The position numbers and the translations under genes were made by a program. Positions 1 through 12,447 of a DNA stretch of 64,000 nucleotides are shown one piece after another (position 1 is the stretch's first letter; every line of letters begins with the position of its first letter). Source of the DNA: Phymorhynchus buccinoides (taxonomy: Eukaryota; Mollusca; Gastropoda; Neogastropoda; Raphitomidae); contig CM065700.1 in assembly GCA_017654935.2 (NCBI GenBank), positions 49,788,991 through 49,852,990 of the forward strand, in the 5' to 3' direction. The notes beneath the pieces are model-generated. The model did no database searches and was not told the DNA's origin. It worked only from the letters and a program-made list of their open reading frames with translations.

Positions 1-39
1 CTTTATAATCAGTGTTATATCAATAGCCTACTGGTCAAG

Positions 40-500
40 GTTTTGCGGTCAAAATTTTCCTACGATTACTCGTCAAAGCATCTAAATAGGATTAAATAAT
101 TTGGAGATCTGTCGAGACGATTTTTTAATAAGTTAGTATTGGGTGCACATTTTAGTTCGTTAGGTAAATCATTCCAGATGTTAGCAACTCTATTGCTGAA
201 ACAATTTTTTCTGATGTTAGTGTTGAAACGTTTAATAAAGACCTTGCCATAAGGGTTTCTAGTCAAATTGTATTGTGGTGCACTAAAAAATGTATCACAT
301 GATAGCTCGACATGACCATTAAATATCTTATACGTTTCAATCAGATCTCTTCTAGTTCTCCTGCCTTTCAGTGAATGCAAATTTAGGTACACCAGTCTTT
401 CTTCATAACTCATATCTTTGCACTCTTTCACAAGTCTAGTGGCTCTGCGCTGAACTTGTTCAATAGCTTTAGATTGGTACTTGAACATAGGAGACCATAT
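40..500 (-). mobile_element. 3' fragment of a CR1-like non-LTR retrotransposon
   Basis: The minus strand at 488-66 encodes 140 residues matching the C-terminal end of the reverse transcriptase encoded at 861-2585 on the other strand (shared QSKAIE.VQRRAT, LVK.CK and LYSLKGRR-type stretches). It reads into the element's last domain with WNDLPNELKCAPN. The 5' part is missing, so this is a truncated, inverted relative of the neighbouring copy. Family assignment (CR1-like) is from the reverse transcriptase style and is an inference. Confidence 0.75.
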
Positions 501-800
501 GATGTGTACTTAAGGTAATGGTTCAAAACATGTTTCAATAGGGTAATGAACAGTAGGTAATGGCATTAGTCCTTTATTTCATTCCCAGATTGCACTATTT
601 TGCTTCTCGGATTTAAACATTTTCCGGGGGAGCATGCCCCCGGACCCCTCTACGGGTCTCGGTGCTTTGCACCTTCGATGAATTAGCCCCCACCCCTAAC
701 TTAGGTCCGGCCTTAGACGCTCGAGTGTTTTAGTCAGGGTACGAGCACAAAACAACAACATATTCAGCAAAGCATCTCTGTACCCCTCAGCGATTTTTGA
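501..800. repeat. Unassigned repetitive spacer with GC-rich near-palindrome
   Basis: No gene is visible. Around 624-643 there is a GC-rich near-palindrome centred on GCATGC, followed by a C-rich stretch. It looks like part of a dispersed repeat lying between two oppositely oriented LINE copies, but I cannot name a family. Confidence 0.3.
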
Positions 801-2735
801 GCTCCCGTTTGGAAGATATTTTGGAGATATGTAAATGAAAGATCTAAATCAAATATAGGTGTGAGTGCACTGAAAAAGGAAGATGGTGAGTACGCTGTTA
901 CTGATGACGATAAAGCAGAAGTTCTTAATAATTTTTTTGCTAGTGTGTTCACCAATGAAGATACATTAAATATACCAGACCTGCAAGAATGTGAAAATTC
1001 TAACGGAATTTCTGTTTCAGATATAAGAGTAACTCCTTTAGCAGTTGAACAAAAAATGAAGGATTTGGATGCTTCAAAAGCACAGGGGCCAGATGGAATT
1101 CCACCTCGTGTCCTCAAGGAATTAGCCAGTGAGTTGTCTCTTCCTCTAATTCTACTGTTCAAGAAATCTTTAGAATCTGGTGAAATTCGCTCAGACTGGA
1201 AACGAGCAGATGTTTCAGCTATCCTTAAAAAGGGCTCCAGATCTGACCCAGGAAACTATAGACCTGTAAGTTTGACCTGTATAGCATGTAAGATCCTTGA
1301 ATCTTTTATTAGGGATGCAATCGTAAATCATATGAACGATAATAGCTTATATGCAAAATGCCAACATGGTTTTAGAAAGAAGAGATCTTGCACCACACAG
1401 CTCATAGAGGTTATGGAAGAAATTACGGATTTATTAGATAATGGGTATCCAGTGGATGTAATTTATTTGGATTTTAGAAAGGCTTTTGATAGTGCGCCCC
1501 ATAACAGATTGTTATTGAAAATCAAATCTTATGGTATAGTGGGAAATATATATAATTGGGTTAAAGATTTTTTATCCAACAGAATTCAAAGAGTGAGAGT
1601 GGGGGACAAATACTCCTCTGTGGCTGATGTTCTTAGTGGAATCCCTCAGGGAAGCATTCTTGGACCTATTCTTTTTACTATTTTTATAAACGATCTGCCT
1701 GAGTGTGTTACATCATCATGTCAAATTTTTGCGGATGACACAAAAATTCTTAACACTTCTTGTAATTGTCAAATATTACAAAAAGATTTAACTGAACTAG
1801 AAGGCTGGACTACAATATGGAATCTATATTTTAACGCAGACAAATGTAAGGTTATGCACGTCGGTAGAAATAATCCTAATAAAAAAGAATACACTATGTT
1901 TAAGAACAATGACTTGTGCACAGTAACAGCATGTGAAAGTGAAAAAGACCTAGGGGTGATATTTGACAAGGATTTGTCCTTTAATAGTCATATCCAAACT
2001 TGCGTAAGTAAGGCTAATCAAATGATAGGTTTAATTAAAAGAACATTTATTAATATTGACTACAACATTTTTTCAAAACTGTATAAAGCTTTAGTGAGGC
2101 CGCATGTAGAGTATGGCAATACAATATGGTACCCTAAGTATAAATATCAATCAAAAGCAATTGAGAAGGTTCAACGCAGGGCAACAAAATTGGTTAAGGG
2201 ATGTAAAAGCATGACCTATGAAAATAGACTTTTGTATTTAAATTTATACTCACTTAAAGGAAGAAGGGTAAGGGGAGACCTTATTGAAGCACATAAGATA
2301 TTCAATGGCCTTGTTGATTTATCTTGGAATAACATATTTAAATCACCTCAATGCAGTAACGTACAACAAGAAATTCATACGGGAAAGTTTTTATTAAGCA
2401 ATGTAAAACTAACACTAGAAAAAATTGTTTTACTAACAGAGTTGCAAACTGTTGGAATGATTTAACTTTTGATTTAAAATGTGCACCTAATGTTAATATA
2501 TTCAAAAATCGTCTTGATAATTCTCCAAAATTAGTAATGTATTTAGAAGCGTTGATTATTAATTTTTGTATTATAGGAAAATTCAACCGTAAAACCTTGA
2601 CCGCTAAAAAGAAGAAAAAAAATTAAATAAATAAAACAAATTAAAAAAATATCAAATTGGAAATCGATGGGACTGCTAAAAAGCTTAATGGCTTGATTAG
2701 TCCCTATTCTACTACTACTACTACTACTACTACTA
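800..2735 (+). mobile_element. CR1-like LINE copy, 5'-truncated
   Basis: A long reverse-transcriptase reading frame runs from about 861, followed by an AT-rich 3' region ending in a (CTA)n run near 2708-2735, which looks like the element's simple-repeat 3' tail. The endonuclease domain expected upstream in an autonomous non-LTR element is absent, so this is a 5'-truncated insertion. A partial inverted copy lies at 40-500 and another at 3045-3425. Confidence 0.8.
861..2585 (+). pseudogene. LINE reverse transcriptase, broken near its C-terminus
   Basis: The frame 861-2465 (534 residues) carries the non-LTR reverse-transcriptase blocks in order: AQGPDGIPP, GNYRPVSLT, QHGFRKKRSC, YLDFRKAFD, GIPQGSILGPILF and the catalytic FADD box (about residue 290), then the thumb and a C-terminal domain ending LVRPHVEYGNTIW. 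Near 2365 homology to the neighbouring copy moves to another forward frame and continues to about 2585, so a frameshift truncates the natural C-terminus. With the missing 5' half this copy is unlikely to be active. Its normal role would be target-primed reverse transcription of its own RNA. Confidence 0.8.
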
Positions 2736-3044
2736 AGATATAACTCCGTGTTTTTGTTTCTACTTTCATTTTCAAAAGTAGTTTCGTAGCACACACACAA
2801 AAAAGTGGCTTTTCATGACGGACAAGGGAAGGCACTCTAATAGCAAGTCAGACGACAGCCACGATAGCTGATAAGTCAGCGACAGAAACAACACAACAGC
2901 CAGGAAAGCTTGTCAGATTGTCATTGTTTTTCTCTGCTAAAAGACAACATAGATCTAGTGAGGTGAGTCTAGAGGTAATGTATAAGTGTACTGTTAGCAA
3001 ACAGGCGATTTTTGTTATTTATTGTCCAAAATTAGGAGAAGTAG
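2736..3044. other. Spacer, no feature seen
   Basis: AT-rich sequence downstream of the LINE tail. No coding potential, splice-bounded exon or clear repeat is visible. Confidence 0.4.
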
Positions 3045-3425
3045 AGTAGGGACAAAACTAAAACTGTTACTAAAACAATATTTCCTTGTAGTGTTAGTAT
3101 TGCATCTTTTAATAAAAATCTTGCCTTCAGAGTTTCTAGTCAAATTGTATTGTGGCGTTTTGAAATATATATCCCACATTCCCATTGTAAATCAACATAA
3201 CCAAGTAAATTCAAGTAGACTATGTGTGATAGCTGATTTCTGTCTTTGCTTTTCTTTTCTCTCTCTTCTGCTTCTTTTTCTTTGGTCAGCCCCTAAAGTG
3301 TGTGCATTTACTTCTATAAAAAGAAGCTAGCCACCACCACAGAAGAAGAACCATTGAATATTTTGTAAGCTTCGATCAGATCCCCTCTATTTCTTGTCAG
3401 AGAAAACAAAATCAAGATATATAAG
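3045..3425 (-). mobile_element. Second inverted CR1-like 3' fragment
   Basis: The stretch 3060-3170 aligns on the same strand with 185-290 of the first inverted fragment (shared TTTCTAGTCAAATTGTATTG), and 3350-3400 aligns with the region after 315. The two blocks are separated by about 150 bases of pyrimidine-rich sequence not present in the first copy. Decayed and non-coding. Confidence 0.6.
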
Positions 3426-3549
3426 TCTATTTTCATAATTCATATTCTTAGTATAGTATAGTATCTTTAATTTTAAATGTCTGTCTTAGAATTGATCAGA
3501 ACCACATAAATCTCCACAATAATTGATCAACATAGATAAAAGGAAGCTT

Positions 3550-3748
3550 CTCTTTTCACAAACATCCACAACACACCCGCACACACACATACGCACCTAA
3601 TACACACATGTACATATAAATGTACGTACATGCATGCACACACACACATATGTACGCGCGCATGCACATGACACACACATACACGCACACACTCACATAC
3701 ATGCATACATTCACAAACAATTAATACAATACTCCAACACACACACAT

Positions 3749-3780
<32 letters not shown>
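3550..3780. repeat. CA-rich microsatellite upstream of RNFT first coding exon
   Basis: Irregular CA/TACA repeats ending in a (CA)n run at about 3750-3779. It produces His/Thr-rich spurious open frames that run into the RNFT exon. Confidence 0.8.
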
Positions 3781-3825
3781 TGTCGTCATGCATTCTTCTC
3801 TCATTTAAAGCTGGCTTTGTTCCAG

Positions 3826-4182
3826 AAAGGACTGCTCAGCATTCCGATGGCGTCGAACAACACCCAGGGAGGGCCAGGTCATCATCACCATGACAGCGGC
3901 GGAGGTCAAGGTCAAACTCAAGGGTCGGGGTCAGGCATCTGGCCTTTGACCTCTCTGAACTCGCACAGTTACACACGCACTGCGATGGACCTTGCGCAGG
4001 AACTGTTGCCTAATTTGCCGCGCCGATCCAACAACGGGGCTGCAGCGGGACGACAAAATGCGTCGTCACTGTCGTCTGCGTCGTCAGTTATGGAGCCTTT
4101 GGGTCAGGTGTCGGTGGATTTGTCCTCTATTTTAGGAGGGGAGGAATCGCAAGAGTCTGAGTCGCTCACCATCAGTCCACAG
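3826..4182 (+). CDS. RNFT1: RNFT coding exon 1 (coding from 3847)
   Basis: A pyrimidine-rich acceptor (TTTGTTCCAG ending 3825) opens the exon and ATG 3847 starts the protein as MASNNTQGG. Exon ends ..CCACAG at 4182 before GTTAGT, phase 0, after 112 codons. Composition is His, Gly, Gln and Ser rich with an acidic end (GGEESQESE). I chose this ATG because the in-frame upstream sequence is CA microsatellite lying before the acceptor. Confidence 0.85.
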
Positions 4183-7100
4183 GTTAGTTGTAAATGTTGT
4201 TCAGCCCTGAAAGTGGAAAATGTTGTCCACCAGCCTTTGGCTGGTAACTTATTATTTTTACCAGCCAAACTAACTGTACACATTTTTGGTAAAGAAACCG
4301 CAGTATGGAAAATAAGGCAGATAACTTACCCTTTCACTCTTACCCTTTTTGGGTGATGGCTGCTGCGATGCCTTTGAACTTGAAGTTGAAGCCGAAGAAC
4401 GTTTCATTTCGAACATGCACTGGCTGTCGAGCACGCAAATTGCGTATCGTATTTCCGGTGCATGGAAAAACATGGATTGGGAAAGGAATCTCGCGCGAGA
4501 AAGAACATCGTTTTTTTGCCCACTCAGATTTGGCGGGTGAAGTGAATTATAAACTCGCCATTATTTTTTTTTCACTCGCCACTTTCAGGGCTGTAATGTT
4601 TCATTTCTTGTGTTGTGTTAAAGCTAATTTGTCTATGTGTGTGCTCTAGTGAATTTAAATAAATGACTTGTTAAAATGTTATTGGTTAACACTAGCCCGG
4701 CATGTGTACACTGAATGAAGTTGTATGATCACTTGATTTCTGACAGCAGTGGAAAATGTGTTCTTTTTTGTTGTTGTTATTAATGACTGTGAGACTCTCG
4801 AGGCATTGCACAAGCTGTTTGTCTTCATGCTGCGGCATTGGGGATATGTTGGCCTGTGAACCCCATTCCCAGCACAATTGTCCTCAAGTCCTTTTGAAAC
4901 AGTGGTTGACAGAGACGGACCCTTGACTAGGCAATGTAAAATAGTAGCTGCCTCCTTTGCTATCTGAAAGGTCATCATCAGACACCACTGACAAATCCAC
5001 ATGTTTTTGCGTATTTTAGCAGTTTTAGCATGCTTTTAACCATTGGTCATAATAGCATGCAGTGATGTACCGAGGATTGAAAAATGATAGGACAAACTGT
5101 CCTGAGACAAGAGACTTCTATATGACAATGCCCTGGCTCTTGCAGAAATAAAAAAATAAGACAAAGCGTGCCAATGTTAAAAATTTAATCAGACGTTTAC
5201 CCTGACAGGGGAGAACACAATTGGACATTTTACATTTTAATAGGTCAATGTCCTATGACCGTGGCCTCGGGGCATCACTGAACATGGTAATCAGGCTATA
5301 CTAAAAAACAATCAGAGTAAGTCTTTTTTTAGGTGAGTATGGTATATTTATATTAACCCAGCCATAAACAAGTACTGAGGTAGGGTGAGTATGGTATATT
5401 TTACCCAGCCATAAACAAGTACTGAGGTAGGGTGAGTATGGTATATTTAACCCAGCCATAAACAAGTACTGAGGTAGGGTGAGTATGGTATATTTATATT
5501 AACCCAGCCATAAACAAGTACTGAGGTAGGGTGAGTATGGTATATTTTACCCAGCCATAAACAAGTACTGAGGTAGGGTGAGTATGGTATATTTAACCCA
5601 GCCATAAACAAATACTGAGGTAGGGTGAGTATGGTATATTTAACCCAGCCATAAACAAGTACTGAGGTAGGGTGAGTATGGTATATTTAACCCAGCCATA
5701 AACAAGTACTGAGGTAGGGTGAGTATGGTATATTTTACCCAGACATAAACAAGTACTGAGGTAGGGTGAGTATGGTATATTTATATTAACCCAGCCATAA
5801 ACAAGTACTGAGGTAGGGTGAGTATGGTATATTTAACCCAGCCATAAACAAGTACTGAGGTAGGGTGAGTATGGTATATTTAACCCAGACATAAACAAGT
5901 ACTGAGGTAGGGTGAGTATGGTATATTTATATTAACCCAGCCATAAACAAATACTGAGGTAGGGTGAGTATGGTATATTTATATTAACCCAGCCATAAAC
6001 AAGTACTGAGGTAGGGTGAGTATGGTATATTTAACCCAGACATAAACAAATACTGAGGTAGGGTGAGTATGGTATATTTTACCTAGACATAAACAAGTAC
6101 TGAGGTAGGGTGAGTATGGTATATTTAACCCAGACATAAACAAGTACTGAGGTAGGGTGAGTATGGTATATTTAACCCAGACATAAACAAATACTGAGGT
6201 AGGGTGAGTATGGTATATTTAACCCAGACATAAACAAGTACTGAGGTAGGGTGAGTATGGTATATTTAACCCAGACATAAACAAGTACTGAGGTAGGGTG
6301 AGTATGGTATATTTTACCCAGACATAAACAAGTACTGAGGTAGGGTGAGTATGGTATATTTAACCCAGACATAAACAAGTACTGAGGTAGGGTGAGTATG
6401 GTATATTTAACCCAGACATAAACAAGTACTGAGGTAGGGTGAGTATGGTATATTTTACCCAGACATAAACAAGTACTGAGGTAGGGTGAGTATGGTATAT
6501 TTAACCCAGACATAAACAAGTACTGAGGTAGGGTGAGTATGGTATATTTAACCCAGACATAAACAAGTACTGAGGTAGGGTGAGTATGGTATATTTAACC
6601 CAGACATAAACAAGTACTGAGGTAGGGTGAGTATGGTATATTTAACCCAGACATAAACAAGTACTGAGGTAGGGTGAGTATGGTATATTTATATTAACCC
6701 AGCCATAAACAAGTACTGAGGTAGGGTGAGTATGGTATATTTAACCCAGCCATAAACAAGTACTGAGGTAGGGTGAGTATGGTATATTTAACCCAGACAT
6801 AAACAAGTACTGAGGTAGGGTGAGTATGGTATATTTAACCCAGCCATAAACAAGTACTGAGGTAGGGTGAGTATGGTATATTTAACCCAGCCATAAACAA
6901 ATACTGAGGTAGGGTGAGTATGGTATATTTAACCCAGCCATAAACAAGTACTGAGGTAGGGTGAGTATGGTATATTTAACCCAGCCATAAACAAGTACTG
7001 AGGTAGGGTGAGTATGGTATATTTAACCCAGACATAAACAAGTACTGAGGTAGGGTGAGTATGGTATATTTATATTAACCCAGCCATAAACAAATACTGA

Positions 7101-10100
7101 GGTAGGGTGAGTATGGTATATTTATATTAACCCAGCCATAAACAAGTACTGAGGTAGGGTGAGTATGGTATATTTAACCCAGACATAAACAAATACTGAG
7201 GTAGGGTGAGTATGGTATATTTTACCTAGACATAAACAAGTACTGAGGTAGGGTGAGTATGGTATATTTAACCCAGACATAAACAAATACTGAGGTAGGG
7301 TGAGTATGGTATATTTAACCCAGCCATAAACAAGTACTGAGGTAGGGTGAGTATGGTATATTTAACCCAGCCATAAACAAGTACTGAGGTAGGGTGAGTA
7401 TGGTATATTTTACCTAGACATAAACAAGTACTGAGGTAGGGTGAGTATGGTATATTTTACCTAGACATAAACAAGTACTGAGGTAGGGTGAGTATGGTAT
7501 ATTTAACCCAGACATAAACAAATACTGAGGTAGGGTGAGTATGGTATATTTAACCCAGCCATAAACAAGTACTGAGGTAGGGTGAGTATGGTATATTTAA
7601 CCCAGCCATAAACAAGTACTGAGGTAGGGTGAGTATGGTATATTTTACCCAGACATAAACAAGTACTGAGGTAGGGTGAGTATGGTATATTTTACCTAGA
7701 CATAAACAAGTACTGAGGTAGGGTGAGTATGGTATATTTAACCCAGACATAAACAAATACTGAGGTAGGGTGAGTATGGTATATTTTACCTAGACATAAA
7801 CAAGTACTGAGGTAGGGTGAGTATGGTATATTTAACCCAGACATAAACAAGTACTGAGGTAGGGTGAGTATGGTATATTTAACCCAGACATAAACAAGTA
7901 CTGAGGTAGGGTGAGTATGGTATATTTTACCTAGACATAAACAAGTACTGAGGTAGGGTGAGTATGGTATATTTAACCCAGACATAAACAAGTACTGAGG
8001 TAGGGTGAGTATGGTATATTTAACCCAGACATAAACAAGTACTGAGGTAGGGTGAGTATGGTATATTTTACCTAGACATAAACAAGTACTGAGGTAGGGT
8101 GAGTATGGTATATTTAACCCAGACATAAACAAGTACTGAGGTAGGGTGAGTATGGTATATTTATATTAACCCAGCCATAAACAAGTACTGAGGTAGGGTG
8201 AGTATGGTATATTTAACCCAGCCATAAACAAGTACTGAGGTAGGGTGAGTATGGTATATTTAACCCAGACATAAACAAGTACTGAGGTAGGGTGAGTATG
8301 GTATATTTTACCTAGACATAAACAAGTACTGAGGTAGGGTGAGTATGGTATATTTAACCCAGACATAAACAAGTACTGAGGTAGGGTGAGTATGGTATAT
8401 TTAACCCAGCCATAAACAAGTACTGAGGTAGGGTGAGTATGGTATATTTATATTAACCCAGCCATAAACAAGTACTGAGGTAGGGTGAGTATGGTATATT
8501 TAACCCAGACATAAACAAGTACTGAGGTAGGGTGAGTATGGTATATTTAACCCAGACATAAACAAGTACTGAGGTAGGGTGAGTATGGTATATTTAACCC
8601 AGACATAAACAAATACTGAGGTAGGGTGAGTATGGTATATTTATATTAACCCAGCCATAAACAAGTACTGAGGTAGGGTGAGTATGGTATATTTATATTA
8701 ACCCAGACATAAACAAGTACTGAGGTAGGGTGAGTATGGTATATTTTACCCAGACATAAACAAGTACTGAGGTAGGGTGAGTATGGTATATTTATATTAA
8801 CCCAGCCATAAACAAGTACTGAGGTAGGGTGAGTATGGTATATTTAACCCAGACATAAACAAGTACTGAGGTAGGGTGAGTATGGTATATTTAACCCAGA
8901 CATAAACAAGTACTGAGGTAGGGTGAGTATGGTATATTTATATTAACCCAGACATAAACAAGTACTGAGGTAGGGTGAGTATGGTATATTTTACCCAGCC
9001 ATAAACAAGTACTGAGGTAGGGTGAGTATGGTATATTTATATTAACCCAGACATAAACAAATACTGAGGTAGGGTGAGTATGGTATATTTATATTAACCC
9101 AGACATGAACAAGTACTGAGGTAGGGTGAGTATGGTATATTTTACCCAGCCATAAACAAGTACTGAGGTAGGGTGAGTATGGTATATTTAACTCATATAT
9201 TCCGTCCATATATGTCCGGAATTAATAGATATCTGTCAATTTGATGCATTTGCTTCAAGGGAAGTAAATCTGTGCACACCATACCTTGGTCACTTCTAAA
9301 CTCGCTTCACTCCCTTAGACCACAATTTTGCCTCTGACGTTGCTTTTGTAGTGGTTTGTTATGGGGCAACCAATCAGTGTAGAGAGTTTTTCTATATAAA
9401 GTCTATATATAAAAAAAAGTCTGATCTACCACTTCCCTATGTCTAAACCTGAAGTAAAAACCTGTAATCTTCTTTCATTTCTTTTTTTGTTTATGTATGT
9501 TTTGTTTGTGTGCATGGCTGGAGTGATTTGTGAGTATTTGTAATAATTCAAAATCGTTGCGATGTGAATGAGTTAACCCAGATATAAGCAAGTGCTGAGT
9601 GTTTAACCTCAGAAGCCATCCCACCACTCAGGATTATACATGTATGAACTGTTGTTACTTCATTGTTCAGGTTATGTGTGAACTGTTGTTGCTTCATTGT
9701 TCAGGTTATGTATGAACTGTTGTTACTTCATTGTTCAGGTTATGTGTGAACTGTTGTTACTTCATTGTTCAGGTTATGTATGAACTGTTGTTACTTCATT
9801 GTTCAGGTTATGTGTGAACTGTTGTTGCTTCATTGTTCACATTATGTGTGAACTGTTGTTACTTCATTGTTCAGATTATGTGTGAACTGTTGTTACTTCA
9901 TTGTTCAGGTTATGTATGAACTGTTGTTACTTCATTGTTCAGGTTATGTGTGAACTGTTGTTACTTCATTGTTCAGGTTATGTATGAACTGTTGTTACTT
10001 CATTGTTCAGATTATGTGTGAACTGTTGTTACTTCATTGTTCAGGTTATGTGTGAACTGTTGTTACTTCATTGTTCAGGTTATGTGTGAACTGTTGTTAC

Positions 10101-12415
10101 TTCATTGTTCAGGTTATGTATGAACTGTTGTTACTTCATTGTTCACATTATGTGTGAACTGTTGTTGCTTCATTGTTCACATTATGTATGAACTGTTGTT
10201 ACTTCATTGTTCACATTATGTGTGAACTGTTGTTGCTTCATTGTTCACATTATGTGTGAACTGTTGTTGCTTCATTGTTCACATTATGTATGAACTGTTG
10301 TTACTTCATTGTTCACATTATGTGTGAACTGTTGTTACTTCATTGTTCACATTATGTATGAACTGTTGTTACTTCATTGTTCACATTATGTATGAACTGT
10401 TGTTACTTCATTGTTCACATTATGTATGAACTGTTGTTACTTCATTGTTCACATTATGTGTGAACTGTTGTTACTTCATTGTTCAGGTTATGTATGAACT
10501 GTTGTTACTTCATTGTTCACATTATGTATGAACTGTTGTTACTTCATTGTTCACATTATGTGTGAACTGTTGTTACTTCATTGTTCAGGTTATGTATGAA
10601 CTGTTGTTACTTCATTGTTCACATTATGTATGAACTGTTGTTGCTTCATTGTTCACATTATGTGTGAACTGTTGTTACTTCATTGTTCACATTATGTATG
10701 AACTGTTGTTACTTCATTGTTCACATTATGTATGAACTGTTGTTGCTTCATTGTTCACATTATGTATGAACTGTTGTTGCTTCATTGTTCACATTATGTA
10801 TGAACTGTTGTTGCTTCATTGTTCACATTATGTATGAACTGTTGTTACTTCATTGTTCACATTATGTATGAACTGTTGTTACTTCATTGTTCACATTATG
10901 TGTGAACTGTTGTTACTTCATTGTTCAGGTTATGTGTGAACTGTTGTTACTTCATTGTTCAGGTTATGTGTGAACTGTTGTTACTTCATTGTTCAGGTTA
11001 TGTGTGAACTGTTGTTACTTCATTGTTCAGGTTATGTATGAACTGTTGTTACTTCATTGTTCAGGTTATGTATGAACTGTTGTTACTTCATTGTTCACAT
11101 TATGTATGAACTGTTGTTACTTCATTGTTCACATTATGTATGAACTGTTGTTACTTCATTGTTCACATTATGTGTGAACTGTTGTTGCTTCATTGTTCAC
11201 ATTATGTGTGAACTGTTGTTGCTTCATTGTTCACATTATGTGTGAACTGTTGTTGCTTCATTGTTCACATTATGTATGAACTGTTGTTACTTCATTGTTC
11301 AGGTTATGTATGAACTGTTGTTACTTCATTGTTCACATTATGTGTGAACTGTTGTTGCTTCATTGTTCACATTATGTGTGAACTGTTGTTGCTTCATTGT
11401 TCACATTATGTATGAACTGTTGTTGCTTCATTGTTCACATTATGTATGAACTGTTGTTACTTCATTGTTCAGGTTATGTATGAACTGTTGTTACTTCATT
11501 GTTCACATTATGGATGAACTGTTGTTGCTTCATTGTTCACATTATGTGTGAACTGTTGTTGCTTCATTGTTCACATTATGTATGAACTGTTGTTGCTTCA
11601 TTGTTCACATTATGTATGAACTGTTGTTACTTCATTGTTCAGGTTATGTATGAACTGTTGTTACTTCATTGTTCACATTATGTATGAACTGTTGTTGCTT
11701 CATTGTTCACATTATGTTCAGGTGGCCTCGCGGATGGAGGATATCCGAGCGTTGCTCCAAAGCATGAACAACCAGCAGCAGCAGCAAGAACACCAGCACA
11801 CACACTCCCACCTCTCTCCCCCCTCCAACAGCTCCCCCACACCCGCTGACCACACCCACCACGGACACACTCATGGCAACGGCAATGAGGCCAGAGACAA
11901 CGGCAACGGTTCCCAGCTGGACATTCGAGGACTGGTGAAACTCCTGCAGAATTCTGGGGTGTTTTTCATCCTGCTGTTGCTGAGGTTCATCTACGATCAT
12001 AGCTTGGGTGGGTTATCTTCACATGTATGTGTGATAGAGGAGAGAGAGAGAGAGAGACACTTGACACTTGAAATGTTTTAATTGCCATTGACAATACAAT
12101 CTTCATGGCAAGGGGACGCGTGATTTGAAATTAACTAATAATCAAAGCAAGCGGAAAAAAGTATAATTATAAGAATATTATAACAAAGAAAAGGGATCAT
12201 CATATTGACTGCACCCGCCAGTCATTCAATTATAGTAAACAAGTCAAAAAACTATTTATGCAAACAAGACAACAGTGCAAATTGAAATTTCCACACACGT
12301 CACATACATAAATGCACCCACTCGTGCAGGCTCATCTCTGCGTGCGCATACACCCGATCGCGCACACACACTTACGCGCGCGCACACACACATGCACGCA
12401 CGCACTCACACACAC

Positions 12416-12447
<32 letters not shown>

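Noticed and set aside
861..2465. Intact, active LINE
   Set aside because: No endonuclease domain and a frameshift near 2365.
3634..3846. Upstream in-frame start giving a His/Thr-rich N-terminus to RNFT
   Set aside because: This stretch is CA microsatellite ahead of a good splice acceptor at 3825; ATG 3847 fits better.
5331..9190. CRISPR-like repeat array or array-encoded protein
   Set aside because: Units are contiguous with no unique spacers, the setting is an intron of an animal gene, and open frames are simple unit repeats.
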